From positions 124,001 through 188,000 of the forward strand of contig JAPEVC010000004.1 in NCBI GenBank assembly GCA_027946555.1: a stretch of DNA of 64,000 nucleotides, written 5' to 3'. Source of the DNA: Gnomoniopsis sp. IMI 355080. Taxonomy: Eukaryota > Ascomycota > Sordariomycetes > Diaporthales > Gnomoniaceae. Positions 33,847-44,567 of this stretch are shown here, piece by piece (within the stretch, counting starts at the first letter, position 1; each line of letters opens with the position of its first letter). Under the pieces are notes generated by a model. That model saw nothing but the letters and a program-made list of their open reading frames with translations, did not search any database and was not told the DNA's origin. Position numbers and translations under genes: made by a program.

Positions 33847-36179
33847 TCAACCCGGACCACTACCCCCAGGACCCGTAGCAAGTGGTCTCTTCGTCGCGAT
33901 ATCGCTTCCGACCAACGTCTCCGTATCTTGTAACACTTTACCCGAGCTATCGACACTAACATCACGCAAATACAACTCCTGATCCGCCTCGTCGCCTAAA
34001 GCCTGTCCGTTCCCGCCTCCAAATCGCATTCTCTGCTGCGAGTCTCCGAAACCGAACGTGGTTCCATTCGGAGGAATCAACAGGACAGCCGTACCGCTTT
34101 GCGTGGTGGTGAACGACGTTGCTGTCATGCCGCCGACGAGGTTTTCCGTTGCTGGCAGCGCGGCGAACAATTGCAGTCCACTTGGCGAGACAAAGCCATT
34201 TCCGCTAGACCCTACAGACCGACTGATGCTCTTGGTTCGTGATAACACGGCGGCTACGCGTGTCGTGCCGTTAGAGAGGGACTCGGTTGTGACGTTGGCG
34301 GAGAGCGGGTATGAGTATGTGTTGGTGAAGCCCGCGTCGGGGAAGGAACTGGTGTCTGTGCCGTCGGTGGTGATATTATTCGACTGGTTTGCACCGGCAT
34401 TTGAAAGCACTCCGTTGTCGTTATGAGTAAGACCCTGCGTCCAGGTGAGGGCCTTTGTGCCAGAACTCGTGGTGATGCTGCTGCTGACGCTGAAAGTGCG
34501 CTTGACTGACGTTGTGTAGGCCAGCGTGTCGTTGAAGCCGGTAGCGTTCTGGGTCACGGCCTGGGTCACCGCGATAGTGGGCTGCAGTCCACTGATTGTG
34601 GGCGCGGGGCCGGTAGTGACGGCGTTGGGGTCGCTATCAAGCCAGACGTAGATCTTTCCCGTGAGCTGCCAGTTCGAGTCCACGCCGCTAGACAACACTG
34701 CGGTGGTACCGCCATTGTCGTTCAGGCCAACAACGTTCATAGAGAAATTGTGCGGTTTCCCATCGCATAGCACACCTAACCAAGGCGAGATGTCGATCTC
34801 GCCTTCCTTCAGATCGAACGCGTCGATGCCCACCATGGGCGTCCACAGCGAAGGGACCACGCCGCCGGTGAAAATCACAGGGAAAGGCCACTGTACCCCG
34901 GCAAGCTGGCCGTCTATGAGAACCTGCACCTCTCGAAAGGGTGAGAAGCCGAAGAGCGTGGCATTAGCAGCGGCTTTGTAGGTCTGCACATCAGACTCCA
35001 GCACGTTGGTCCACCAAAACTCTTCGTTGGCCTGCCCGGTGGCAGAGACAGTGAAGATGGCGCGGGCAGCGTTGCGCGGGAAGTCGGTGAGGATGTTAGA
35101 GGCAGTGCTGTTATTTTCGTTGGGTATGGTAAAGACAGAGGGTTGTGAGTCGTTGTTGGACTGGCGCGCAGAGATGGGGATAATGGTATCTGCCGGGGTG
35201 AGCGCTTGGGGTGCGTTGAAAAAGCTGGCGGTGAGTGTGGTGTTGTAAGCACCAGTTATCTGTGAGGCACGTTAGAACAGTCATTAAGTCAATTAGGGAT
35301 CCTGGGAAAGCACTCGCTGGAGGGACATTGTTAGGGTCAATGATGTTTGGGAGGTCGAAGATGACTTTCTGCGGTTGTCTCCACAGAGGCATGTATTGGG
35401 ACACGTCCTTTTCGTAAGTGTACGAAATTCCCTGTGTCTTGGGCTCTTCTGTTGAGGTCCGTAGGATCTCATAGTCCCCTAGATATCTGTCGTGGTCTTT
35501 TATTAGCCCTGAATTCTTGGAATTTCTGCATATATTGTCAGAAAAGCACTCACACAATGCCTAACCGATCAAACTGCCTCCCTTTCGACTGGACTGTCAA
35601 GTTCATCACCACCGTGTTGCTGTCTCCCACGCAATCTGGCGGCGTATAGTTTCCCACGAATGGCGTACCAAAGGAATTCTCAAACACGTTCACAGCCAAG
35701 GTGACCTGGCAGCCCACGGCAGTACTATTGACAGTAGTCTCGATGCCCGCAAACCCATCCGGTGTCCCCGCACCTACGACTTTTCCACCCGGACCCAGAA
35801 GCGGCACATCCACTGAGAAGGTCTGTACAGGCAGCATACTGGCGTTGCCTGCTGGAGGTGCTTGTCTCCTTGTCATCTGAGCCCAGTGCTCCATCTTGCG
35901 TGGGCCGTGCCGAAGTTGTGGATACGAGAAACTGCTGTCAATGCTATAATGTTGAAGCCCAGAAATCTTGGGTGCTTGGGCATTTGCGATGTCCCAGAGC
36001 CCCCATCGTGCGGAAACATTGATGAGAATGAGTAAGGTGTTGATGGCAACGACGGCTTTGGCGAGGGTCATGTATAGGCGGGCTTCAGTCGGCCCCTTCG
36101 CTGCCCTTAGGCACCCATCTTTGCTCGCCGTACTGGACGATGAGGGGAGAAGTGATTCGGAACTATCCTTCACATCCAT
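33847..36179 (-). CDS. PNGase A-like amidase, membrane-anchored
   Basis: Three exons, 36179-35554, 35486-35318 (alternative end 35327) and 35259-33847, give 735 residues. A signal-anchor span lies at about 36-56 (LYMTLAKAVVAINTLLILI), so the body should face the secretory lumen or outside. The body matches the peptide-N4-(N-acetyl-beta-glucosaminyl)asparagine amidase A family: SVDVPLLGPGG, VNVFENSFGTPFVGNYTPPDC, GDYEILRTSTEEP, FWWTNVLESD, FGFSPFREVQVLIDGQLAGVQWPFPVIFTGG. The family removes N-glycans from glycopeptides. Many potential glycosylation sites. The second intron lacks a good GT donor; a GC donor (GCGAGT) or a weak GTCCCT both keep frame. Exon 3 start is fixed by a CTAAC branch site and CACAG acceptor. 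Confidence 0.87.
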
Positions 36180-36759
36180 CTTTTGTTATTGGTATAATTA
36201 AAGGATTAGGTATCAAATCGAATATCCGGCCTCATCATGAGGATAACCACGGAATGATAATGGTCAAGAAGAGGAATAAGGACCGGCCCAAGTGGTGACC
36301 TCACCGAATTCTTAATTAATTTAATGGAGCGTGGCCAGCAGACTTCCTATTTGGTCTGATTCGTATAGACATCATAAGCATAACAGGTGAAGTCAAAGGA
36401 AATTGTGAAAAGCATCTGCCCCTCCATCAGCCTCCGCACCACTGGGCGCACCAGGTTTCAGTCTTCAGACACGGACCGCATATTGGTTCACCGTGCCATC
36501 CGTGTTTGTTTCCCCGCGCCAATCCGGCTACAGACGAATCCGAGAGTGGGCCTTCCACGATGGACCTAGAAGCTTATCTTGTCGGGAAAGCTAATGTAGC
36601 GGCTCGTCCCGGTGCTGCAAGAACGACAAGAGCTTGGTAAGTTGGACAAGAGGTCGCCTTGCAGAAGGTTCTGCAGTCTGGATCGTATCGGACGAAGCGG
36701 AAAGCATATGTGTAGTTCCTCTGCCAAACGCTTTTTATGCCTGCGTACTGGATTTATTT
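36180..36759. other. Intergenic, no gene seen
   Basis: Promoter of the PNGase A-like gene and 3' region of the fumarylacetoacetase gene. No open frame of note. Confidence 0.4.
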
Positions 36760-38122
36760 TCATCCGTTCAGAGCACTAAACACTCTCCCACTGCATTTAC
36801 CGAACCCTACTTTTAGGCCTTTGGCACCACAAGACGCCCGTAAGGTGATGGTATCGCCATCCTTCAGGAACTTGCGAGCATCCATACCATAGAGCAGGAC
36901 ATCCTTCTTACCACCCTCACTCATTTCTAGCAGACTACCGTACTCCGATGAGTTAGTGCCGCTGATTGTGCCAGATGCAATCATGTCGCCTGTGCGCATA
37001 GGACATCCCCCTAGCGTATGATGGGCAAGCATCTGCGGGAATGACCAGATGAGATTCTTTGTCGACACGCGCGAGATGGTGGTCGTATCACCTTCCGGGG
37101 CTGATTTTGGCCGTCAGAATAAGGCACGAAACGTAGGGTGCTTTGTTTTAGAGGATGCACTCACTCGTCAAGTCAACCTCGCACTTGATGTCAAAAACGC
37201 TTTCTTTCTTCTCTCGCAGATAGTCCTGGACCTCCGGTCTACCCTCCACTTCAATGCCCGTTGACTTGAAAGATTCCAGCGCATCAGGCGTGACCACCCA
37301 TGGACTGATCGTCGTCGCGAAATTCTTCCCATTAAACGGACCCAGAGGAACATATTCCCAGTTCTGGATATCCCTCGCGCTCCAATCGTTGACCAGCACA
37401 TATCCGAAAATATGCTCCTCCTCGGCTTTGTCCACATTGATACTGGTGCCCATGTCGTTTCCCCTGGCAACAAAGCAGCCCAGCTCCAGTTCAATGTCAA
37501 GTCGTCTGCAGGGCGCAACAACGGGTGCTGCCGCAGGGTCCGGCCTGATCTGACCCCTAGGGCGCACGATGGGGGTGCCCGAAACCACGATGCTAGAAGC
37601 GCGCCCGTGGTATCCGACGGGGAGGTGAAGATAGTTGGGCTGCAGAGCGTTGGAGGGCCCCCGCCACATGGAGCCAACCCCAAAGGCGTGATGGTAGCCG
37701 GCGTAGAAGTCTGTATAGTCGCCTATTTCCAGGGGGAGGTGGGTTTTGGCCTTATCCAGTGGTACCAGTGCCTTCTCTCGCAGTTGGGGATTATCTTTGA
37801 GGAAGGCTGGGTACTTTGTAGCTTCTGATAGGAGGTCCTGGAGTGCAGCCCGGACTTCTCTGTGAACGGGCCGGCCTAAGGCGGCGAAAGCGTTGAGCGA
37901 AGGGACGGCGAAGACATGGCTGTTGTCTTTGAGGGTGGGGAATATTGTGCCAAACTCGGGCTGTTGCGAGAGGACCTTCAAGTCGAGGACATGGCTGCCA
38001 ATGGCGGTGGCGGCGTGACGAGTGTTGTCGTCCGGTGTGGTCACGATGCCAAAGGGAATATTGGCCAGCGAGAAGTCGCTGTCCTGCTCTACGCCAGGCA
38101 CCCAAGTCTTTAACGTTGTCAT
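36760..38122 (-). CDS. fahA: Fumarylacetoacetase
   Basis: Two exons, 38122-37165 and 37100-36760, give 432 residues, near the family length of about 420. It hydrolyses fumarylacetoacetate to fumarate and acetoacetate, the last step of phenylalanine/tyrosine breakdown. Seen: N-terminal SDFSLANIPFGI, the metal and substrate region DYTDFYAGYHHAFGVG, YLHLPVGYHGRASSIV, the LDIELELGCFV and VLVNDWSARDIQNWEYVPLGPFNGKN blocks, and in exon 2 MLAHHTLGGCPMRTGDMIASGTISG. The intron joins DLT to PEGDTTT in frame. In many fungi this gene sits with homogentisate dioxygenase and maleylacetoacetate isomerase; neither is adjacent here. The start is the ATG at 38122. Confidence 0.95.
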
Positions 38123-38964
38123 ATTCACTTTGATTAGAATATACCTGGGTAGGTAGCCAAATCAACAGAGAGCAGCCAGCGTGAATAGACTCTTCGTGGT
38201 GAGATGAGTACCTAAAGCAATGCGTGGTGTTCACTCCAGCCCATGTTGTATATCAAAACTACACAAGGTGGGACAAGGCCCGAGGGAAGCCGAGCCCCGC
38301 GATGGAGCACAGCGGGGCTTCGGCGCTATAACCGGCCCGGCCCCACGTCTCCGAATCCTTGGCCGGCTCCCGAACACACCTGAGCAAGGACGTCGTTCAC
38401 ATGTTCACAGGAGTTATGTGGTCCTCCATCTCGAATCCCTTCGCAATATCAGCCTCCAAGAAGCAAGCTGCTGTTCTGGTCAATCATGGGCCAGCACATA
38501 CAGACACGTTTTGCCAGGAATACAGAATTATGATAGATTTAATGACGGTTCAAACCGGCCGACATGGCTCTCCCTACTTACTCACGCAGGTTGTGGGAAT
38601 TCTGACGCTGTCGATTTAGCAGCGATGAATGGCACAGATAATGATCGCGCATGTGTTCTCACTACTAACGATAACAAGCTAACGTTGATGCGGCCAAGTG
38701 CACTTGACCGTTTGACGAAACTGGCCCTGAGCGGCTTAGAGATCTCAGATTCCCCTCATTCCTGCCAACTATCACGAGTCACAACAGAACGTCAAATATC
38801 TGTCGAGTCATCAAGACCTTTGCTTCTATAAGGGCGTGATACTGGGAGAGGTGGCATTGAGATTCAAACCGAGCTGAAACAATCACCTCTCCGGATTGTT
38901 CCTGGACAACAGATTGCAGGACAGATCAAAGCTCTATCTATACCTGTGGCTGTAACTACATAAT
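38123..38964. other. Intergenic, no convincing gene
   Basis: Divergent spacer. A 203-codon frame (38220-38831) has no family trait and an irregular composition. A GGGTAGGTAG fragment of the palindromic repeat lies near 38146. Confidence 0.4.
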
Positions 38965-40311
38965 ATGGATCAACCCAAAGTCCAGGCTGGCGCCTTCGAG
39001 GCTATTGCCAACTCAAGCAGCCACCACAACAAGAGCTCGCCGATGAGTGAAGCACACGTTGAAGCGGTGCAACACCTCGACCTCCTGGACACCGACGGTC
39101 ACTCAGATGATCAATATGTATTCGTTGAGCCTGTTTCTTCCAGGGCTGGCTCACCCAGCGTCTTCTCTGACTGGTCCATCGAGGTTTTCGAGAATGACTT
39201 GGCTTCTCGTGATGAAGAGGTCCAGTCCGACGCGGATACGTCGTACCAAGAACCCTACGAGAATCACGCCAACAGCGACAATTGCAATTCCACCCCTGGT
39301 ACTAGTTCGCTATCCTCTGCGGTCTGTACGCCCAAGACTTTGTCCACCCCATCGGACGCCCAGCGGCCTGGCTTCCACGAGGAGTCTGTGTCCCACGAGG
39401 ATGATCAGTCGCCCAGTATCGTGGTGATTCCAGTTTCCTTCCGCGAGACAAAGGCTCGCCGCCTGACCCGCAAATGCCAGATCCGCCTCGCTACTATGTT
39501 TGATCAAGGTGCCTACACGCCAGAGGAAGTTTTCGAAGTGCGCGCCATCCATGACGGCATGTCGTCTAGCCTACGTTATGTTAACCGATGGGCTGATCAG
39601 GAAATCATGCTCGTGACCGAAGGAAGCTGTACATCCACCGGCTCTATCGAGGGCCGAAGAAAGCCCTCTGAGTGCGAGCCCAGCGCAGGCGCCAGCTTCA
39701 TTTACAGTCCCACTTCTGGTGATGCGGATGTGCGGTCCGCCCCCACACTTCCGTTTCAAATCATCAATCAGACCAATTTCATCAGAGGATCTACGGGTAG
39801 CGGATGTCAAAGGCGTATGGCGATACCTGAGTCCGCTGGGAAAATTGGACTGCGTCTCGAGGCGCAGGGTCCCCACGGCGACGTCCAAAAGCTCACATCC
39901 AACCGCGCCAAATTGCGTGCTGTAATCGCAGCTCTATGCTTCCGCCCTTGGCATGCTGAGGGCTGGAAAAGAGTTGTAGTCGTCACCAATCTCGAATACA
40001 TCGCTCTCGGCGCGACCCAGTGGATCGCCCTATGGGCCAAGCGCAGTTGGCGCGCCGCGCCTTCCTGGACCAAGGAGGGAAAGATGCGTCTCGGCAAGAA
40101 GATCGCCAATCGAGATTTGTGGGAGGAGCTTCAGAGTCGTATCGACGTCCTCCGTGATTGTGGAACTGAGGTGTCGTTCTGGCTTGTGCCGAACACTTTG
40201 AACAGTCCGCTCCTGCGTGAGGCCAAGGCTGCTGCCCGTGAGGCGGCTAGATTAAAGCCTGACACGGTCGTGGTGAAAGAGTACACAAAGCTCATCGGCG
40301 TGAATATGTGA
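38965..40311 (+). CDS. RNase H-fold protein with lost catalytic acids
   Basis: Single exon, 448 residues. Residues 1-150 are acidic, Ser-rich and probably disordered. A basic segment (162-180, RRLTRKCQIRLATMF) precedes a C-terminal RNase H1-like fold, about 212-430. The blocks align with fungal RNase H-like proteins: LVTEGSC (normally TDGAC), SNRAKLRAVIAALCFRPW (normally NRAELRA), VVVTNLEYIALGATQWI (normally TDSEY), and KIANRDLWEEL. The first Asp is Glu219, the Glu is Lys316 and the second Asp is Asn342, so metal binding and cleavage are unlikely. The fold may have become a nucleic-acid-binding or structural module. No frameshift or stop interrupts it, so the gene appears maintained. Confidence 0.8.
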   Translation: MDQPKVQAGAFEAIANSSSHHNKSSPMSEAHVEAVQHLDLLDTDGHSDDQYVFVEPVSSRAGSPSVFSDWSIEVFENDLASRDEEVQSDADTSYQEPYENHANSDNCNSTPGTSSLSSAVCTPKTLSTPSDAQRPGFHEESVSHEDDQSPSIVVIPVSFRETKARRLTRKCQIRLATMFDQGAYTPEEVFEVRAIHDGMSSSLRYVNRWADQEIMLVTEGSCTSTGSIEGRRKPSECEPSAGASFIYSPTSGDADVRSAPTLPFQIINQTNFIRGSTGSGCQRRMAIPESAGKIGLRLEAQGPHGDVQKLTSNRAKLRAVIAALCFRPWHAEGWKRVVVVTNLEYIALGATQWIALWAKRSWRAAPSWTKEGKMRLGKKIANRDLWEELQSRIDVLRDCGTEVSFWLVPNTLNSPLLREAKAAAREAARLKPDTVVVKEYTKLIGVNM

Positions 40312-40875
40312 CCTCCTGAGAGGCCGGAATAAACACATTTGTATATACGCCTGCTTAGCACCTTCGGGCCTTCTGTAGGCAGAGAGGTAACCTCCCAAAG
40401 CATGGATACTTAGATTACTGAGCAGAATAATCTTTTAGCAGCCCACCAAATAGCTCACCTGCATGCCACAGGGTGATGGGAGCATTGGGATGCTCTGTCG
40501 CCCGATGGTATCCACAGCCAAACGTTTTCAAGTCCAAGGTATAGGTAAAATGAGTGGGAGGATGATTCTTCCGCAAGCCAAAATTAGAGGTTCGGTGGGG
40601 GACAAATGTTGGTCTATCTGTGAGTCGGCAGCATGCACCATGCTGATAACCGATGGTATCATATGCAAGAAGCGGAGATGCTGCGGGACAACAGTGAGAG
40701 ATCCCTACTTTGTCTGTCACTGCAGTAAAGCAATAACTCAGAGCACCAATTCGTATCGCGTTACCTCATTATACTTACACTCACGAACGACATCGTTCCT
40801 CTCGGCAACTTGAGCTTGTGCTAATTTGTCCCGTTCCCGCACCGCGTCACTGTCTGCTCGTTCATCCCCTCAACC
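40312..40875. other. Intergenic, no gene seen
   Basis: Spacer between the RNase H-fold gene and the sulfatase gene on the same strand. Overlapping short frames only. Confidence 0.4.
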
Positions 40876-42763
40876 ATGGCGTCCACACCATCCCAAAGTA
40901 AACGTCCTAATTTTCTCATCATCGTCGCGGACGACCTGGGCTTCTCCGACCCGGGCTGCTTCGGTTCGGAAATCCGCACCCCAAACATCGACTCCCTCGC
41001 CACCTCCCCATCCGGCGTGCGCCTGACGAACTTCCATACTGCGTCCATGTGTTCGCCCACACGCAGCATGCTCCTCTCGGGAACCGACAACCATATCGCC
41101 GGCCTAGGCCAGATGGAATTCTGGGGCCGCGGCCGCGACCCGCCCGTGCCATGGAGCTCGCGCCCGGGCTACGAGGGATACCTAAACTTCAAGGTCGCTG
41201 CGCTACCGGAGGTGCTGCACGATGCGGGATACTACACGTGCATGAGTGGAAAGTGGGTATGTATGTCCATGGTTGTCCTCGTTTCTTCAAGGGACCTCCA
41301 TAGGTGTCTTGGAAAAGACAACCTTGCAAGACGTCCCCTAAACGCAAAATTGGAAACTGCTGACCACGAAACCTTTGAAGCATCTGGGGCTGAAGACTGA
41401 GCTGAGCCCGTGGGCTCGCGGCTTCGAGCGGAGCTTTGCGCTGTTACCAGGCGGCGCAAGTCACTATGCACATGATCCGCGACGGGAGGATGGAACGTTG
41501 GTTTTTAAGCACTGGGCGAGCTTGTACGTAGAGGATGACAAAAGGGTGAATTCAGACACAGATCTGCCCGAGGGGTATTATAGCAGTGATTACTACGCAA
41601 CCAAGATGGTGCAATTCCTGCAAGAGCGGGACGACGACGAGAGCAAGAAGGAGAAACCGTTCTTTGCGTATTTGCCCTTCACGGCGCCACATTGGCCGCT
41701 ACAGGCACCTAGGGAGAACATCGAAAGATATAGAGGCATCTACGACGAGGGTCCAGATCGGTTAAGGGAGGTGAGGCTGAGAAGACAGAAGGAATTGGGA
41801 TTACTGCCGGAAGGAATCGAAGCGCATCCTGTCGTTACGGATACAAAAGAATGGGATGACATGAACGCAGAGGAAAAAGCGTGGTCTGCACGAACGATGG
41901 AGGTGTATGCGGGCATGGTTGATAGAATGGACGAGAATATTGGCAGGGTGCTCGAGCAGATCAAGGCGTCCGGTGAGTGGGACAACACTTTTGTGCTGTT
42001 CATGAGCGACAATGGTGCTGAAGGATCGGTGCTCGAGGCTTTGCCGATGACTGGTGAAGTGATCAAGAAGACAATTGACAAGGAGTACAATAACGAGCTG
42101 GACAATTTGGGCAACAAAGATTCCTTCATATGGTACGGCCCGCGGTGGGCCCAGGCGGCAACAGCGCCCAGCCGTATGCACAAGGGGTATGTAACGGAAG
42201 GTGGCATAAGATGTCCTGCTGTGGTTCACTATCCAGCGATGGGCCAGCAAAAGGCAGCTGGAGGAAACGGCAGGATCACTAACGCTTTTGCTACGGTCAT
42301 GGATATCATGCCCACTATCCTCGATCTTGCAAATATTACATTACCCGGGCCGCAGTTCCGAGGAAGAGACGTCGTGTCCGTCAAGGGAAAGTCGTGGGCA
42401 CCACTCCTCCGCGGTGATGGTGAGCATGTTCATGACGAGGACACCGTGATCGGGTGGGAGCTCTTCTTCCACCAGGCTATTCGCAAGGGCAGATGGAAGG
42501 CAGTTTTCATACCAAAGCCTAAGGGACCTGAAAAATGGCAGCTATATAACCTGGAGGAAGATATGGCGGAAATTCACGACCTGGCGGACGAACACCCTAA
42601 AGTCCTCGACGAGCTCGTCAAACATTGGCTGGCTTACGTTTCCGAATTTGGTGTCTTTCTGTAAGTCAACTGTCCTGGGTGCCATGCTGACATCCCGTTT
42701 GGCTGATACCATCACAGGAGAGAAGAACTAGAAGAGGGATATACTCTTCCTAGTGACTTCTGA
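40876..42763 (+). CDS. Type I sulfatase (arylsulfatase)
   Basis: Three exons, 40876-41256, 41381-42660 and 42718-42763, give 568 residues. It hydrolyses sulfate esters. The metal-binding start is NFLIIVADDLGFSD (Asp19, Asp20). The formylglycine signature CSPTR (59-63) carries Cys59, which needs conversion by a formylglycine-generating enzyme or an anaerobic maturase. Further family blocks: MSGKWHLG (across intron 1), PHWPLQAP, MVDRMDENIG, LFMSDNGAEG (metal-binding Asp-Asn), HKGYVTEGGIRCP and YNLEEDMAEIHDLA. There is no signal peptide, which suggests an intracellular enzyme, as for fungal sulfatases used in sulfur scavenging. Closest in pattern to the large arylsulfatase/choline-sulfatase-like group; the substrate is not determined. 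Confidence 0.93.
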
Positions 42764-43114
42764 TATACCTAGCAAGCTGGAAACTGTTCAAAGTTGACTC
42801 TAGCGCGTTCTGGATCAATTTCGGTATCGGCGATTCCGTACAGGGCGACAGTACTTGTCTGAGTCAGGTATTGTTTCGACGAAGCCGGGCGTATTCGCCC
42901 AATTCCTCATTAAAGTCGCTGAAAGTATAAAGAAAACACATGAATAGAACAAATTAACAACATTGATCCACCTAGGGTCCCCCTGCTTCTCATGAGATTG
43001 TTGTGGCTCAGCATGCCAAGCCTTTCATCAGTGAAGGTATGTCAATTATTTACATCAATCTTGAAAGTCACTAACTGTCACCCCCTATGAGTTCATTCAC
43101 CGCTACAGCCGACC
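42764..43114. other. Intergenic between convergent genes
   Basis: Shared 3' region of the sulfatase and the aspartic protease. No gene or repeat seen. Confidence 0.4.
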
Positions 43115-44567
43115 TCAGTAAGGTGTCCTTGCTGCAAAGTGTAACATGCTTCTCGTTTGGTCATACGCCACAACATAGCCTCTCTGCCATACAGCACCGA
43201 TAATGAAGGTGGTCCCTGGGACGTTCTCACCACCGTCGGCGAATGCACTAAAGCAGACATTCTCGTATCCCGGGAGGCCATTCAGGCTGCGATCAATCAT
43301 GTCTTGAGGGTCCATTGGCATTTCGACTCCCCCAATAACGTACGCTGCGTATGGGGCTGTGGCATTGCAGTCCACAGTGTAGTAGTCAAGGGTTGAGTTG
43401 TATACAGCAGGTGGGTCGAAAAGGGCATTCAACCCCTTTGCTGCGTCTGTGGGGATGAAGTTCGGGGCTGTGCCACTGTCGACAATGGGCTCGAATGAAG
43501 CCGTAGTGGTATAATTAGCGGAGCCATTGGTGCCGTACTTGAAGGTCACTTCGGTTTGGTACCACGTGTAAGTACCTGCCGTGCTTTGCAAGATGGGTAC
43601 ACTTGTGAATGGCCGTTCATAGTATGATGACGGTACCAGTCCACCGAGAGCCATCAGACCAGCAGCGGCCAAGGGCGAGGTCCCTTGCGGCACGCGATCA
43701 ATGACAAGAGTAAAGATTCCATCCGACACAAGGCCCTGTTCGATCATGTTCGTAAACAAGGGGTTGTATACAGCGCGACTGTTGGATGTCGTGTTCGTCG
43801 CCGAGGTGATTGCCGGGTATCCGAGGCCGAGCAAACCGCTACTATACCCATCACCTATCCAGGCGGCGTAGTCGACCAAAGCGGCTTGCTGCTGCGAGAC
43901 GGTCAGGCCTCCAAGTGTGATGGGCGCATATCCCATGGAACCCCTCAGTGCCACACCCTCGGGGAAGTAGTAGATAGAGAAGGACTCATCCGTGATGTTT
44001 GTGAATGATCCGATGGAAGTGTCGTATAATGGGCCAAATGCACATGCATCCTGGGCTAATGGAACTTGGGTGTCGATGTCGACACATTCTAGGTCACTCG
44101 ACACGACCCAGGTATCCGCGCTCCCAGTATCAATGAAGCTAATGAATTGTTGTCCGGAAGTACTTGAGAATTACGCATGTTAGCATATATTATCCAGAAG
44201 TGGGAAGCTCCCAGAATATTACGTAGGGCTCCCAAGGTACGGAATGTTCTCACCCATCTGTATTCCCCCATGTGAGGTTTATCATTGGGTAGATGCCGCT
44301 GAAAAGGGTATTGACGGATTCGTAGGCGGTTTCCCCTCTCTTCGCTTTCTCTTGCCCGGCTCTACGTGCAAGCACCGGGCTGTTGAAGTAATCCGGATTT
44401 GGGTTCTGCGAAAGCTCTATGAGCGCTTCCTTCGGGGCTTCCGAAATTGAGACATCGCTGTTCGTGAACAATGGAATACTGGACGGCGTTCTTGGATGCT
44501 TGTTCGGGATGTTTGCACCCAGGCTGACAAGTGGAAAGCCATAGGCTATTGCTAAGGATAACTGCAT
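43115..44567 (-). CDS. Secreted pepsin-like aspartic protease (A1)
   Basis: Two exons, 44567-44254 and 44162-43115, give 453 residues. A signal peptide (about 1-18, MQLSLAIAYGFPLVSLGA) is followed by a pro-region to about 90. Both active-site Asp motifs are intact: FIDTGSADTWV (Asp116) and IVDSGTAPNFIP (Asp333). SSGLLGLGYPAI and the C-terminal FIIGAVWQRGYVVAYDQ complete the fold. The join GNTDG to TSGQQFISF is in frame, with donor GTGAGA and acceptor TCAAG. It ends soon after the catalytic domain without a GPI-type tail, so it is probably released. Acid-active extracellular proteolysis is the expected role. Confidence 0.92.

Noticed and set aside
31459..38122. A biosynthetic cluster around the UstYa-family gene
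   Set aside because: Neighbours are pectin lyase, PNGase A and fumarylacetoacetase; no core enzyme, transporter or precursor peptide is present.
38220..38831. 203-codon plus frame
   Set aside because: No motif and a composition like non-coding DNA; it sits in the divergent promoter region of two real genes.
41257..41380. Reading through sulfatase intron 1 as coding
   Set aside because: The read-through frame ends shortly after in ASGAED and a stop, whereas splicing restores the conserved SGKWHLG block.
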